From positions 1 through 31,290 of IMG/VR virus record IMGVR_UViG_3300012000_000082: DNA of 31,290 nucleotides. One strand, given 5' to 3'. Each line of letters opens with the position of its first letter. The first letter of the stretch is position 1. The translations under genes and the position numbers were made by a program. Source of the DNA: a virus. Positions 1 to 8,053 of this stretch are shown here, one piece after another. Below the pieces are notes generated by a model, which saw only the letters and a list, made by a program, of their open reading frames with translations, had not been told where the DNA came from and searched no databases.

Positions 1-2411
1 TCACGTTCATCAAGAACTCTCAAAGCATCTTCACGAGAAAGTTCGTTAAGCGCCTCAAAAGCAGTCTTGCCATACTTTTTCTTCATGTCCGCTTCAGCAA
101 CAGCCTGAGCGTCACCGCGGTCCATGCCCTCTTCTTCTTGATACTTGTCTGCTAACGCTTCTTCTTCGTTGAGCAAATCTTTTACATACTGCCTATTGAA
201 TGCGTCTAGCGCTTCTTTGTTTTCAGGCTTATCTAGTGGGCTTGGCTGTCCTGCAATTTGCTCAAATGCGTCAGGGCCTTCTTCTTTTTCAATCTCAGCG
301 ATGATGCGTCCTGCTTCGCTGTCATTGATTCCTTGACGCTGACCGTCTCGGCCTTCGTCATAAATCTTTTCTAGTTCAGCGTTTGTATCTACGCCCTGTA
401 GTTGGAGTGCGTCACGAACTGCTTCTCCAGGAATGTTGGCAACAAAATCTTCCCCGTCATTGTCTTTGATAGAGATGTTTGCATATCCTGGCATTTCGTT
501 TCCAGGCTCAACAGAACGGCGAAGTTCTTTTGATAGTTCTTCTTTAGAAATATTCTGTGCCAAGAAAACAGGATTGTCGCTAAATCCTTCTGGCAATCCC
601 TCAATAGGGTTTTCTTTTGTTGATTCACGCCATGACTCAAAAGGCTTCTCATCTAGTTGAGCATATCCATCTGGAACATCTTCAATTGTTTTGTTCTCAG
701 GTAGGTGTGGAGTGTGGTCTTTGCTTTCAACAAAGCGAGCAAGTTCGTTCTCGTCTAAACCTTCTAGAAGTGGAGGTAGCGGAGTCTCGTCGCGCTTCTC
801 TTCAATAAATGCAGGTTCTTCTGCTGGAGTTTCTTCATCTGGAGAAATCTCTGTTTCTCTCTTGAAAGACTCAGCAACATCTGGAGTTGATTGTCCAACA
901 CTCTCGTCTCCCTTTCGGGCATCGTTGAGAGCAGTCTCGTTATCATTTCCACCAAGTTGCTTGTCATAAATTCTGGCAAGTTCCATCTCGTTATCTTCGC
1001 CAGCCTCTTTGAGGGCAAGATAAAGAGCATCTGCTGGAACATATTCGTTTCCACGACCAAATGGAAGAACTCCATAGCCCAGCGCTGGTTGTCCATCTTC
1101 TTGTGGAAGAACGCCTTCTTCTAGAGCATCACGCAAATCTTCAACATCGTAACGCTGCGCAAGTTCAGCAGGGTCGTCAGTGAAATCTGGGCTGTTCTCA
1201 TCAACTCTTCCTTCTGGAGAGTAGTCAGCATCTGGACGCAACTTATATGCGTTCTCTGGATAGTTGAACTCAAACTTTTTAGCAGGAGCCTTTGCCTTTT
1301 CTTCTTTTTGTTCTGGCTTAGCCTCTGGCTGCTTATCTGCTATTTGTTCGTGGTCATCAATTCCATCTAATACATCTGCCCATGAGGACTTATCATCAAA
1401 TACTTTTTCGCCATCTTTAGTGACAGCATAGTTACGATTTCCAGCGTCATCTTTCTGGACTTCAACTTTCCAGTTTTCATTTGACCAGATGTTTGGATTG
1501 TCCGCGTCTTTTTCCCAGCCATTTGGTGCTTCAAAAAATTCCAAATCTTTTTCATCCATTGGCTTATCAAAGATAGAAACATTTCTTACTGGCTTTGGAG
1601 AGAATCCATCTTTGCTTTGTCCAGGAAGAACTGCCTTTGTATATTCTCCAACCTCTGGATTTACGGCAACAATTCTTCCGTCAGCAAGTTCAATCTGCAC
1701 TCTTCCATCTGGCAAATCTGCAAGTGTGCGTCCAGTGAGACTGAAGATTCCACTAGCACGCTTAATAAGGTTTTTGATACCTCCACCTTGGAAAGCAAAT
1801 CGTCCTAAGCGGTCACGGCGCTGTAGTTGCGCACGGAGCGAACGATTCATTGGAGAGTTTCCGTCACCAAATGCTGCAAGGAGTGCTTGTAGTGGAACCT
1901 CACCTTGTGGAAGTGAAGATAAAAGAGCGTTGTAGTAAGTAAACTCTGGAGAATCAATCTCTGCTATCAAAGCAGAAGCCAAAACAGTTCTTGCGTAGTC
2001 ATCTTTGATTGCTGGGTCATCTACATACCAACGAACTCGTGCTTCACGAAGAGCAGAAGCGGTCATTGAGTGATTACGAGTAGAGCGTGGGTGCGCAACT
2101 GGTAGTAAATCAGTATTTGCTAGTGTCAAAGAGTTTGATTTATTGCTTTGGGCAAGATTGATAAATGTAGATAGTTCCTTGAGAGCCATATGTTGGCGCA
2201 AAGAGAAAGGAAGATTTCTTGTCTTCTCTAGGGAACGAAGAACTACAGTAAAAGCAGACTTTTTAGTAATACGACGTGTGGGAGTGATGCTTAGGTTTGC
2301 TTCCTCAACCATAGACAAAGCAGCATCTCTAATGCGACGTGCTTGGTCAATTGATTGCGCACGGCGACCCTCTTCAGAGATTGCGTAACTTAGGCGACGA
2401 ACTCTGCTCAC
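1..2411 (-). CDS. Large acidic virion-module protein (3' end beyond left edge)
   Basis: Open for about 803 codons without a stop, so the C-terminus lies outside the window. The start is GTG, sharing GTGA with the stop of the preceding gene, with a purine-rich GAGGAAGAAG just upstream. The first ~250 residues are basic and mixed (SRVRRLSYAISEEGRRAQ). After that the chain becomes very rich in Glu/Asp/Pro with low-complexity linkers. Two segments look like copies of one module, each containing an (A/R)DAL/LYLALK-type helix followed by ELxxIYD(K/E). Its place directly after portal and the 314-aa protein is where many actinophages carry a capsid-maturation, scaffold or MuF-like protein. No protease triad was recognised, so function is not assigned. 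It could be a multidomain minor capsid protein. Confidence 0.8.
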   Translation of the reverse strand, partial: MSRVRRLSYAISEEGRRAQSIDQARRIRDAALSMVEEANLSITPTRRITKKSAFTVVLRSLEKTRNLPFSLRQHMALKELSTFINLAQSNKSNSLTLANTDLLPVAHPRSTRNHSMTASALREARVRWYVDDPAIKDDYARTVLASALIAEIDSPEFTYYNALLSSLPQGEVPLQALLAAFGDGNSPMNRSLRAQLQRRDRLGRFAFQGGGIKNLIKRASGIFSLTGRTLADLPDGRVQIELADGRIVAVNPEVGEYTKAVLPGQSKDGFSPKPVRNVSIFDKPMDEKDLEFFEAPNGWEKDADNPNIWSNENWKVEVQKDDAGNRNYAVTKDGEKVFDDKSSWADVLDGIDDHEQIADKQPEAKPEQKEEKAKAPAKKFEFNYPENAYKLRPDADYSPEGRVDENSPDFTDDPAELAQRYDVEDLRDALEEGVLPQEDGQPALGYGVLPFGRGNEYVPADALYLALKEAGEDNEMELARIYDKQLGGNDNETALNDARKGDESVGQSTPDVAESFKRETEISPDEETPAEEPAFIEEKRDETPLPPLLEGLDENELARFVESKDHTPHLPENKTIEDVPDGYAQLDEKPFESWRESTKENPIEGLPEGFSDNPVFLAQNISKEELSKELRRSVEPGNEMPGYANISIKDNDGEDFVANIPGEAVRDALQLQGVDTNAELEKIYDEGRDGQRQGINDSEAGRIIAEIEKEEGPDAFEQIAGQPSPLDKPENKEALDAFNRQYVKDLLNEEEALADKYQEEEGMDRGDAQAVAEADMKKKYGKTAFEALNELSREDALRVLDER

Positions 2412-3352
2412 TCTTCTTCCTCTTCCTGCTCAGGTAACAAATCAGCATCAAGACTTTCATATCCAAGAGAAGCCAATAAAGAAGCACGGATAAATGGGTC
2501 ATCACCATTTCTAACACCGCGTAGCCATGCAGCACGAATTGCTGGCTCTGCTTCATAGCCAAATCCAGAATATTCAGTCATAGCCAAAATAGCATCCTCT
2601 GGATATTCGTAATCTTCTTCTGACCTAAGAGATACTTCTAGTTCTTTTCTTAGTGCATACTCTTCAAGTTCCTCTTCTGTCTCTGTGAAGTCTTTTTTGA
2701 TTACCCCATCTGGCAACACAGCGAATCGGCATACTCCCATTGGCTCAACTGGAAGTGAAATAATTTTGCACTCTGTTCCGCCAGCATAGAGAACGCAGTT
2801 TGCGCAATGGACGCCAATTTCTTGGTCTTTGTTCTCAGCGGCTGGTGTATATCCAGCCCAGATGCCAGAAGCATCTTCATTGAACTTTCCATACTTGTTT
2901 GCTATCTCTAATAGAGCATCTGCTAAATCTTTTTCTTCTGGAACTAATCCTGTAGCAGTAATTGATGCTGCTTTTCTATGACTCTTTGGTAGTAAATCGT
3001 TATCTGATTTATACGCAGGGTTATTTGGCTTTCCAGACTTTACAAGTTTCAAGAAAGCATTGACACGACCCATTGCCCATTGATTGCGAGTCATTCCTGG
3101 GCGATGTGAAACAGAATATGCCCCTGCGCCACGACGATAAACTGCTTTTAACTTAGCCAAAGTAACTTTATGCTTTGACTTTGCATTGTGGTTTGCTACT
3201 TTTTCTTTCAAAGACTTCTCAACGGATGCAGAGAACTTTACTTCTCGTGCAGCCTTCTGACTTCCAGCAGAACCCTTTTTATTTTTGCTAGAACCCTTAA
3301 TTCTGTCCTTTTTAGGTGCTGGTGTTTGAGCAATAGTTCTTTTGTCTGACAC
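2408..3352 (-). CDS. Portal-adjacent virion-module protein with Cys cluster (314 aa)
   Basis: The start is placed at GTG because CTCAGGAGCAATAAAGTG puts a strong AGGAG 7 nt ahead and the portal stop lies 1 nt upstream. A longer reading frame into portal has no such site. Residues ~1-60 are Lys/Ser-rich. The stretch RRGAGAYSVSHRPGMTRNQW near residue 85, followed by AMGRVNAFLKLV, resembles a conserved segment I associate with portal-proximal actinophage proteins often labelled capsid maturation protease; that label is from memory and unverified. A middle HCANCVLY...ECKI...GVCRF pattern gives four cysteines that could bind metal. The C-terminus is a run of glutamates whose GA-rich codons also form the ribosome-binding site of the next gene. 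Translational coupling is likely. Confidence 0.8.
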   Translation of the reverse strand: MSDKRTIAQTPAPKKDRIKGSSKNKKGSAGSQKAAREVKFSASVEKSLKEKVANHNAKSKHKVTLAKLKAVYRRGAGAYSVSHRPGMTRNQWAMGRVNAFLKLVKSGKPNNPAYKSDNDLLPKSHRKAASITATGLVPEEKDLADALLEIANKYGKFNEDASGIWAGYTPAAENKDQEIGVHCANCVLYAGGTECKIISLPVEPMGVCRFAVLPDGVIKKDFTETEEELEEYALRKELEVSLRSEEDYEYPEDAILAMTEYSGFGYEAEPAIRAAWLRGVRNGDDPFIRASLLASLGYESLDADLLPEQEEEEE

Positions 3353-3353
3353 T

Positions 3354-5084
3354 TTATTGCTCCTGAGCAGGTGGTGCTGGTTGTTCTGGTTTAGCAAGTG
3401 CTTGGTCTAGTTGCTGTTGTAACGCTGGGTCCATAGGAGCAACTGATTGTGCTTGCGCTGCATCACGAACAGCGTTCATTGCCTCTGGAGCAAACGCTGC
3501 AAGCATTGCTTCTGTAAGTTCTGGAGTAATTGTTCCGCGTTCGTTGAGTAAACGAAGCGCAATCTCTGTTGGAGTAGGCGCATCGGATTGTGAGAAGCCA
3601 TGAGCACGACGCCATGCCTCTTGTGAGATAACTCCGCGGTCAAATCCTGAGTCAGCATCTTGAGCACGGTCATTACGAGTTGAAACTGCTGATGGGTCAT
3701 ACCAAACAACAATCTTTTCAACATCTGCTGGGCTATAACCTTGTGCTTCAAGGTATGGACGAAGATAAACAATAGTGAGAGCATCAGCAATGAGCAACAT
3801 AAGTGGTTCAATGTGTGCTTTGTAGAGCGCTTCATCAATTTGAAGTGCGTTTGAATACTTTACGTTCGCAAGACCAGTAACAATGTCCTTTGGAACATCA
3901 AGTCCCTGCAAGATACGCTCTAGAACTCGGTCAGAACGCTCAGCAAGTGCTGGGTCAAACGAACGCTCAAACTTGAATTGCTTAATCTTGTCGCCAAGTT
4001 CTGCTGGACCACGAATAATAAGTGGAACAACTGCTGATGCAGACTCCTCATCACGAATTGGAGTTGTCATAGCATCAATAAGTTGCTCTTCAAACTCATC
4101 TTCTGCTTCTTCAGCAACAAACTGTGGATTTAGTTCGTTATCGGTGTCATATGGATAGTCTGGGTCGCCTTGTGCAGCAACAGAAAGTCCGTCTGGCAAA
4201 TACAACGCACCAGCATTGAGACGAGAGCGTGCTGTAGCACGGAATGTTCTGTTGAGGAGAAGAAGTTCAGCACAAAGGTCAAGCAAACCGCGTAAAGATG
4301 AATCTGCTTCGTCAGAGAAGCGCGGATGTGAACGCCAGATGCGTCCTACGAATGCTTTGTTTGAAAGTTTCTTTGCTCCAGGTGCATTTCCACCTGTTCC
4401 CATCTCACGACGAGAGATTACGTTATAACCGCCGCGATTATCCGCAAGAACTTCATCTACAGAACGAACATCCCAGGACTCTGGAATGCCATGTCCTCTT
4501 TGTTCTGGCATCTGAACTAAATAACATTCACCAGCAACAGAAAGATTGAGTGCAGCATCACGAAGAAGACCTGCTTGTCCGCCATATGCAGAGTTAAGTC
4601 TATTGAGAGCACGCTCTGCTGCTGCCGCAAGGCGTGGGTCAATCTTTGATGAAGAGCGAACTGATACTGGAGTCTCTGAAGGATTATCAACTACTGCTGC
4701 ATAAATGCGAATACGAGATACAACAGATGCAACTAGATTGAAAGCATATTTAATTTCACCAATAGCATCGTAATACTCCCACGCTTCTGCTTGCCATGCT
4801 GATGATGCTGCTGAACGACGAGATTTGAATTGCTCAAACTCCCCTTTGTCGTTTACCTTTACTTGAACAGCGGCGGCAGTCAAAGTTCTTGGTGTTGAAT
4901 ATGTTGCAGACTTTGCTGGATTAGAAAGAAAGATTGATGCTGGACCAGTAACTACTGGAGATGCTGTAACAATTTGTGTTGAGCGACTGCTACTACGACG
5001 AGTAGTGCGCTTCCTGCTGTTTGGGGATGGGGTTGGCTTTTTTGGCTCACTAGCGCCAGCGCCGTCACGCCGAAATACACCCAC
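3354..5084 (-). CDS. Portal protein
   Basis: A 576-aa protein, the usual size for a siphovirus portal: the dodecameric ring at the capsid vertex through which DNA is packaged and to which the tail attaches. Portal-like features are a basic, Ser/Thr-rich N-terminus, an early helical AWEYYDAIGEIKYAFNLVAS segment followed by VVSRIRIYA, the core GECYLV strand, and late IGL-type helices around DVPKDIVTGLANVKYSNALQ. The C-terminus is Gln/Pro/Ala-rich, typical of the disordered portal tail. An in-frame GTG 24 nt upstream lacks a Shine-Dalgarno site. The chosen GTG is preceded by AAGGAG at 7 nt, so I prefer it. The next gene starts 1 nt after the stop. No terminase gene precedes it, which is unusual. 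Confidence 0.9.
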   Translation of the reverse strand: MGVFRRDGAGASEPKKPTPSPNSRKRTTRRSSSRSTQIVTASPVVTGPASIFLSNPAKSATYSTPRTLTAAAVQVKVNDKGEFEQFKSRRSAASSAWQAEAWEYYDAIGEIKYAFNLVASVVSRIRIYAAVVDNPSETPVSVRSSSKIDPRLAAAAERALNRLNSAYGGQAGLLRDAALNLSVAGECYLVQMPEQRGHGIPESWDVRSVDEVLADNRGGYNVISRREMGTGGNAPGAKKLSNKAFVGRIWRSHPRFSDEADSSLRGLLDLCAELLLLNRTFRATARSRLNAGALYLPDGLSVAAQGDPDYPYDTDNELNPQFVAEEAEDEFEEQLIDAMTTPIRDEESASAVVPLIIRGPAELGDKIKQFKFERSFDPALAERSDRVLERILQGLDVPKDIVTGLANVKYSNALQIDEALYKAHIEPLMLLIADALTIVYLRPYLEAQGYSPADVEKIVVWYDPSAVSTRNDRAQDADSGFDRGVISQEAWRRAHGFSQSDAPTPTEIALRLLNERGTITPELTEAMLAAFAPEAMNAVRDAAQAQSVAPMDPALQQQLDQALAKPEQPAPPAQEQ

Positions 5085-5118
5085 AGAATTACTCCTTGTC
5101 TTTTTCACGGAATACGAA

Positions 5119-5412
5119 TCAATCTCTGTTTTCGTATGCGGTTAGAAGACCAACTATGGCTGACAGGGCAAGCACTAGGCAGACATAGAAAGTTATCGTA
5201 GGCATAATGATACTTGATAGAACAAACAATGATGCTGTCCAAATGCTCATACACCACATACATGTGAAGAGATAGCCAAACTTATTAGTCTCTGGGGGAA
5301 ACTTTTTCCACAATCGGTTTCGCAGCGGGGAGACAAGTTCATCTTGAATTACGAATCTAGTAGCACGGTATACGGCTAGGGCAGTAATAATAAAAACTAG
5401 AGGCTCTTTCAT
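5119..5412 (-). CDS. DUF1360-like membrane protein
   Basis: A 97-aa protein with two or three hydrophobic helices: N-terminal LVFIITALAVYRATRFV, a central segment after FTCMWCMSIWTA, and a C-terminal ITFYVCLVLALSAIVGLL. The pattern YRATRFVIQDE...P.R...F.TCMWCMSIW matches my knowledge of DUF1360, a small phage/bacterial membrane family with a conserved CxxC before a Trp. Its role is unknown. The ATG is chosen because it overlaps the upstream stop as ATGA, with GGGAG 9 nt before it; a longer frame starting inside the previous gene is less likely. Finding DUF1360 next to portal is a recurrent actinophage arrangement in my memory. Confidence 0.8.
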   Translation of the reverse strand: MKEPLVFIITALAVYRATRFVIQDELVSPLRNRLWKKFPPETNKFGYLFTCMWCMSIWTASLFVLSSIIMPTITFYVCLVLALSAIVGLLTAYENRD

Positions 5413-5753
5413 TCCACAATGCTCCCATACGGCTGCCAAGAACGAAGACGCGACCCGCAGCCACAGTTGTCATCTTTTCTAAAGACCATTATCTTTCCCT
5501 CAATTGTTTGAACCATATGAAGTTTGTCCTGCTTATCGTAGGAAACATACTTTTCTTGGAAAACAAGTTGCGGACCTTCTGGAGAGTCAAGACCAATCAT
5601 CACTCTGTCATTGACGACAATGATTCTGCATCTATCAAGCCTTCTAGTGCCTTGTGGACCACCCCCGCGAGGACCGAAGTTCTCAAAATCAACTTCTGAA
5701 CCTGGAGGGGCAATCGCAACGGCTGCTGGGAAGACATCAGCATGCACTTTCAT
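5409..5753 (-). CDS. Hypothetical virion-module protein (114 aa)
   Basis: Function not recognised. A beta-rich protein with hydrophobic strands (CRIIVVNDRVMIGLD, GKIMVFRKD) and a C-terminal NCGCGSRLRSW motif with two close cysteines. The N-terminus is short and Gly/Pro-rich (FGPRGGGPQG). It joins both neighbours by ATGA overlaps, so it belongs to the same operon as DUF1360 and portal and is probably co-translated. It could be a small virion or head-completion protein; this rests on context only. Confidence 0.75.
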   Translation of the reverse strand: MKVHADVFPAAVAIAPPGSEVDFENFGPRGGGPQGTRRLDRCRIIVVNDRVMIGLDSPEGPQLVFQEKYVSYDKQDKLHMVQTIEGKIMVFRKDDNCGCGSRLRSWQPYGSIVE

Positions 5754-6097
5754 TTCAAATCCTTATATTCCGATGGGACATAGAACTCTTCCCAGCCTAG
5801 GTAGTGCTTTGCAAGGGTTACTGGAACCAAAAGCGGCTTCTCTCTTGTTGCTTTTCCTTTGAAAAGAACATCATCAATATCTTCTTGGCTTCTTGCTACT
5901 TGACAATACATCCAAGATTGTATTTTTTGAAGCATCTCTAAAGGAAACGCAATTGGATAAGGGTTTTTATCTGCTGTAAGTGTCTCAAGGGGCCTTGCGT
6001 TAGGTCTAGCCTTTTGCTTTTTAGGATTTGTCCATATAGCAATCACTAAATCATTCTCAGAAAAGGTTCCAGAGGCTGTTTTGTATGTTCTAGCCAT
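5750..6097 (-). CDS. Hypothetical protein (115 aa)
   Basis: Function not recognised. The ATG giving MARTYKTASG is preferred: it lies 8 nt inside the end of the preceding gene, and the longer reading frame would run far into that gene. The sequence is basic and globular, with a central helix (LEMLQKIQSWMYCQVAR) and a C-terminal aromatic segment (GWEEFYVPSEYKDLK). It sits between a DNA-binding-like protein and small structural-module proteins in a tightly overlapping operon. Confidence 0.7.
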   Translation of the reverse strand: MARTYKTASGTFSENDLVIAIWTNPKKQKARPNARPLETLTADKNPYPIAFPLEMLQKIQSWMYCQVARSQEDIDDVLFKGKATREKPLLVPVTLAKHYLGWEEFYVPSEYKDLK

Positions 6098-6590
6098 TAG
6101 CCAACCGCCTTGCGATGGCTCGGTAAGTAATCCCAGCGGCTTCAGCGATGTCTGCGGCAGGAACTCCGCGGTTGTAGAGCATACGAGCGACATGGGTAAG
6201 TTCTTGGTTGGCTTTTGCAAACGGACTATCTGGAGGAGTCTTGGCTCTGTAGCGACTAGCAAGAAGGGCTAACTCTTGTAGGTGAGGTTTGATTTCTGGT
6301 GGAACGCTAGGAGAGATACTACGAAGTCTTGGAGAGTTCAGTAGCGGTGCTGTAGTAGTCAAAGACTTAGGTGGAGTCGCAGGGAGCGGTCTGCGTTGTT
6401 CCTCATCGGCTGCGTTCTTGACCCAGAAGTGAACTGTTGATTTTGGTCTAGGTGGTTGTAAAGAATCAGCGATTATTTTGAGAGACCAACCCGCTTTCCA
6501 CAACGCCCTGATTCGGTTGTTGAGTGCTGGTGGCTCTAGAGAAGAAAGAAATCTCACTTCATCTGATGGTAGGCGGACTTTTTTCTTCAT
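6090..6590 (-). CDS. Double helix-turn-helix protein (small-terminase-like or regulator)
   Basis: A 166-aa protein with two HTH-like segments: residues ~24-58 (ALWKAGWSLKIIADSL... STVHFWVK) and the C-terminal ~35 residues (MLYNRGVPAADIAEAAGITY then RAIARRLANG), joined by a Pro-rich linker and an amphipathic helix. The same order and spacing occur in the plus-strand protein at 8383-9018. As first gene of the virion operon it sits where a small terminase subunit often lies, but it could equally be an operon regulator. No Shine-Dalgarno precedes the ATG. Instead TAGAAT ends 6 nt before it, suggesting a leaderless transcript. Confidence 0.75.
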   Translation of the reverse strand: MKKKVRLPSDEVRFLSSLEPPALNNRIRALWKAGWSLKIIADSLQPPRPKSTVHFWVKNAADEEQRRPLPATPPKSLTTTAPLLNSPRLRSISPSVPPEIKPHLQELALLASRYRAKTPPDSPFAKANQELTHVARMLYNRGVPAADIAEAAGITYRAIARRLANG

Positions 6591-6596
6591 TGTTCT

Positions 6597-6625
6597 ATTC
6601 TACAGCAATTTTATTGAGGCGTACA
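6597..6625 (-). promoter_or_regulatory. Probable leaderless promoter of virion operon
   Basis: On the minus strand TAGAAT (6602-6597) lies exactly 6 nt before the ATG at 6590, so transcription would begin at or next to the start codon. The -35 position (TGTACG, 17-bp spacer) is poor. The call rests on the -10 and on the same spacing at two other genes. Confidence 0.45.
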
Positions 6626-6980
6626 GGCTAAGGCACTACAACACCTTAGAATGGACGATTTGTAAAATATATGAAGGTTTACGATTTTTGGTTTTGGCCT
6701 GTGAGACGGCTCTGCATGGTGCGAGCCCTTTCCTAAATCGTTTCCGGAAATGTTTTTGATGTATTGGCAAAATTGTTTTTAGTTTTATTTTTTCTTCAGA
6801 AAGTTGAGTCGTGTTGGCTCATGTTTTACTTTTTGGTTCTGGTTTTGTATTGCTGACAAAGACCTGCCTATGTCTAGTCAAATAAAAATGTTTTTAGTTG
6901 TTTGTAGTTGGTCTGGCTAAACATCTTGGTTGCTTATGTCATTGTCTAAAGTTCTAGTCAAGAGTTAGGAGATGGCTAGG

Positions 6981-6996
6981 TTACTGACGAGTAACT
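6981..6996. promoter_or_regulatory. Palindromic operator candidate, copy 1
   Basis: GTTACT-GACG-AGTAAC, a 6-bp inverted repeat with a 4-nt centre, embedded in a ~32-bp unit (GGCTA(G/A)GTTACT...CGAGTAACTTACT(G/A)GGCTGGCT) that is repeated directly next to it. Symmetry and spacing fit a dimeric HTH protein. Confidence 0.65.
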
Positions 6997-7012
6997 TACT
7001 GGGCTGGCTAAG

Positions 7013-7028
7013 TTACTAGCGAGTAACT
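7013..7028. promoter_or_regulatory. Palindromic operator candidate, copy 2
   Basis: GTTACT-AGCG-AGTAAC, start-to-start 32 bp from copy 1, about three helical turns, so proteins bound at both sites would face the same side. It lies ~70 bp upstream of the -35 box at 7097. Confidence 0.65.
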
Positions 7029-7096
7029 TACTAGGCTGGCTGACAACGCTGACAAAATGTGTGAGACAACTAACAAATAAATGTATGTGTTATGGC

Positions 7097-7125
7097 TTGA
7101 CATTGGGGGCTATGTGTCTTACTAT
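7097..7125 (+). promoter_or_regulatory. Promoter (TTGACA-17-TACTAT)
   Basis: Perfect -35 TTGACA and near-consensus -10 TACTAT with a 17-bp spacer, ~45 bp before the ATG of the 79-aa gene and just downstream of the paired palindromes. Confidence 0.85.
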
Positions 7126-7168
7126 TACTTCATTGCTACAAGGTGTAGCAATAAGAAAGGGAAAACAA

Positions 7169-7408
7169 ATGGCACAGTATGGAGTAAGTATCTTGGTAGA
7201 TGAGGGCAAGTCTTATGGCTCAACTCCCTACTCTTTCGTAGTAGATACAAAGGAAAATGTAAGAGACCTACTACTAAAGACCACCGCACCTATCACAGAG
7301 GTAATCGTGATGGAAGAGGCTTACGGCAAGGAAGCCCGTATGATGAGCGCAGAGGAAGTGCTGGGTATTGTTCTCAACCACCCACGAATGGCACTATCAC
7401 TAGCCTAA
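7169..7408 (+). CDS. Small protein of a plus-strand cassette (79 aa)
   Basis: The start is MAQYGVSI, with AAGAAAGGG 8-10 nt upstream; an in-frame ATG further upstream would precede the promoter's start point and is rejected. The sequence alternates strands and helices (VSILVDEGKSYG, ENVRDLLLKTTAPITEVIVM, SAEEVLGIVLNH), suggesting a compact alpha/beta fold. Function not recognised. It has its own promoter and a strong terminator, and as first gene right of the palindromic operators it may be expressed early. Confidence 0.8.
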   Translation: MAQYGVSILVDEGKSYGSTPYSFVVDTKENVRDLLLKTTAPITEVIVMEEAYGKEARMMSAEEVLGIVLNHPRMALSLA

Positions 7409-7424
7409 AAGTCTTAGCAGAGAA

Positions 7425-7446
7425 GCCCCCGCATGGGGGCTTTTTT
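7425..7446 (+). terminator. Intrinsic terminator
   Basis: Perfect 6-bp GC stem GCCCCC/GGGGGC with GCAT loop followed by six T. Confidence 0.9.
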
Positions 7447-7484
7447 GTTGCCTAAAGTATGACTGGTCATCTACCCTTTATGGC

Positions 7485-7512
7485 TTGACAAGTCTAAAGT
7501 GTTTGATAGTCT
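7485..7512 (+). promoter_or_regulatory. Promoter (TTGACA-16-TAGTCT)
   Basis: TTGACA with TAGTCT at 16 bp. Weaker -10 than its neighbours. It precedes a plus-oriented AAAAAGTAAAA motif copy at 7525-7535. Confidence 0.6.
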
Positions 7513-7555
7513 TTAGGTGTTAGGAAAAAGTAAAACCTAACAAAGGGGGAAAGAA

Positions 7556-7705
7556 ATGGAAATCAGAATAACGGCAAACCTAACAACTAAAGAAAAGGAA
7601 ACCTTACAAAAGGTAGGAGATACTTTAGAGGGTGTGGCTAATGTAGTAGTCAAGGCTCTACAAGTAGCAGAGAAGCCGATTAGGTTATGGTCTAAGTTCT
7701 GGTAA
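7556..7705 (+). CDS. Small hypothetical protein (49 aa)
   Basis: MEIRITANLTTKEKETLQKV and onward: an N-terminal strand, then a predicted helix with hydrophobic spacing, ending RLWSKFW. AAAGGGGGAAAG precedes the ATG. Bounded by its own promoter and terminator, which supports a real gene despite the size. Function unknown. Confidence 0.75.
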   Translation: MEIRITANLTTKEKETLQKVGDTLEGVANVVVKALQVAEKPIRLWSKFW

Positions 7706-7720
7706 AAGGCTCGCAAGAAG

Positions 7721-7742
7721 CCCCCCGCAAGGGGGGTTTTTT
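7721..7742 (+). terminator. Intrinsic terminator
   Basis: CCCCCC-GCAA-GGGGGG followed by six T. Confidence 0.9.
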
Positions 7743-7778
7743 GTTATCAAAATGTTATCTAAATCACCTAAAATAAAC

Positions 7779-7807
7779 TTGACACGCTTACCCGCATAGC
7801 ATAGTAT
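7779..7807 (+). promoter_or_regulatory. Promoter (TTGACA-17-TAGTAT)
   Basis: TTGACA and TAGTAT at 17 bp, ~34 bp before the next ATG. Confidence 0.85.
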
Positions 7808-7840
7808 TTACTCACAAGCACAAACAAAGGGGGAAACAAA

Positions 7841-8023
7841 ATGCTAGACACAATCACACAGGACACAGAGTTTGATTACGGTATGGGTCTAAAGTTAGAG
7901 GGCTCAAATGTTCAACCACTAAAGGTCAATAAAAATGCTCGCTATTGCGAGTGTGGCACTAAACTCTCAATGTATAACCTAGAGAGCAAGTGCTACCGCC
8001 ACCTAGCGGGCATAGCGTTCTAA
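7841..8023 (+). CDS. Zinc-knuckle-like small protein (60 aa)
   Basis: The C-terminal half contains CECGTKLSMYNLESKCYRH, a C-x-C...C-x2-H arrangement expected to bind one zinc; similar tails are common in small actinophage proteins. The N-terminal half is acidic. AAAGGGGGAAAC precedes the ATG. A monocistronic cassette with its own promoter and terminator. The role is unknown; binding a nucleic acid or host protein is plausible. Confidence 0.8.
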   Translation: MLDTITQDTEFDYGMGLKLEGSNVQPLKVNKNARYCECGTKLSMYNLESKCYRHLAGIAF

Positions 8024-8031
8024 GGCGAGAA

Positions 8032-8053
8032 GCCCCCCGCAAGGGGGGCTTTT
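8032..8053 (+). terminator. Intrinsic terminator
   Basis: GCCCCCC-GCAA-GGGGGGC followed by four T. Nearly identical to the terminator two genes earlier. Confidence 0.85.

Larger units (their letters stand above)
6591..7096. other. Divergent intergenic control region
   Basis: About 500 bp without a supported gene, between the leftward virion operon and the rightward cassettes. It holds a CTAAGG/CCTTAG inverted repeat (6628-6649), a perfect TTTCCGGAAA palindrome (6741-6750), a minus-oriented copy of the AAAAAGTAAAA motif (6824-6836), a CAACTACAAACAACTAA repeat on the minus strand (6894-6910), and the two GTTACT-N4-AGTAAC palindromes. This is the best candidate in the window for a master regulatory switch. 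Confidence 0.7.
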
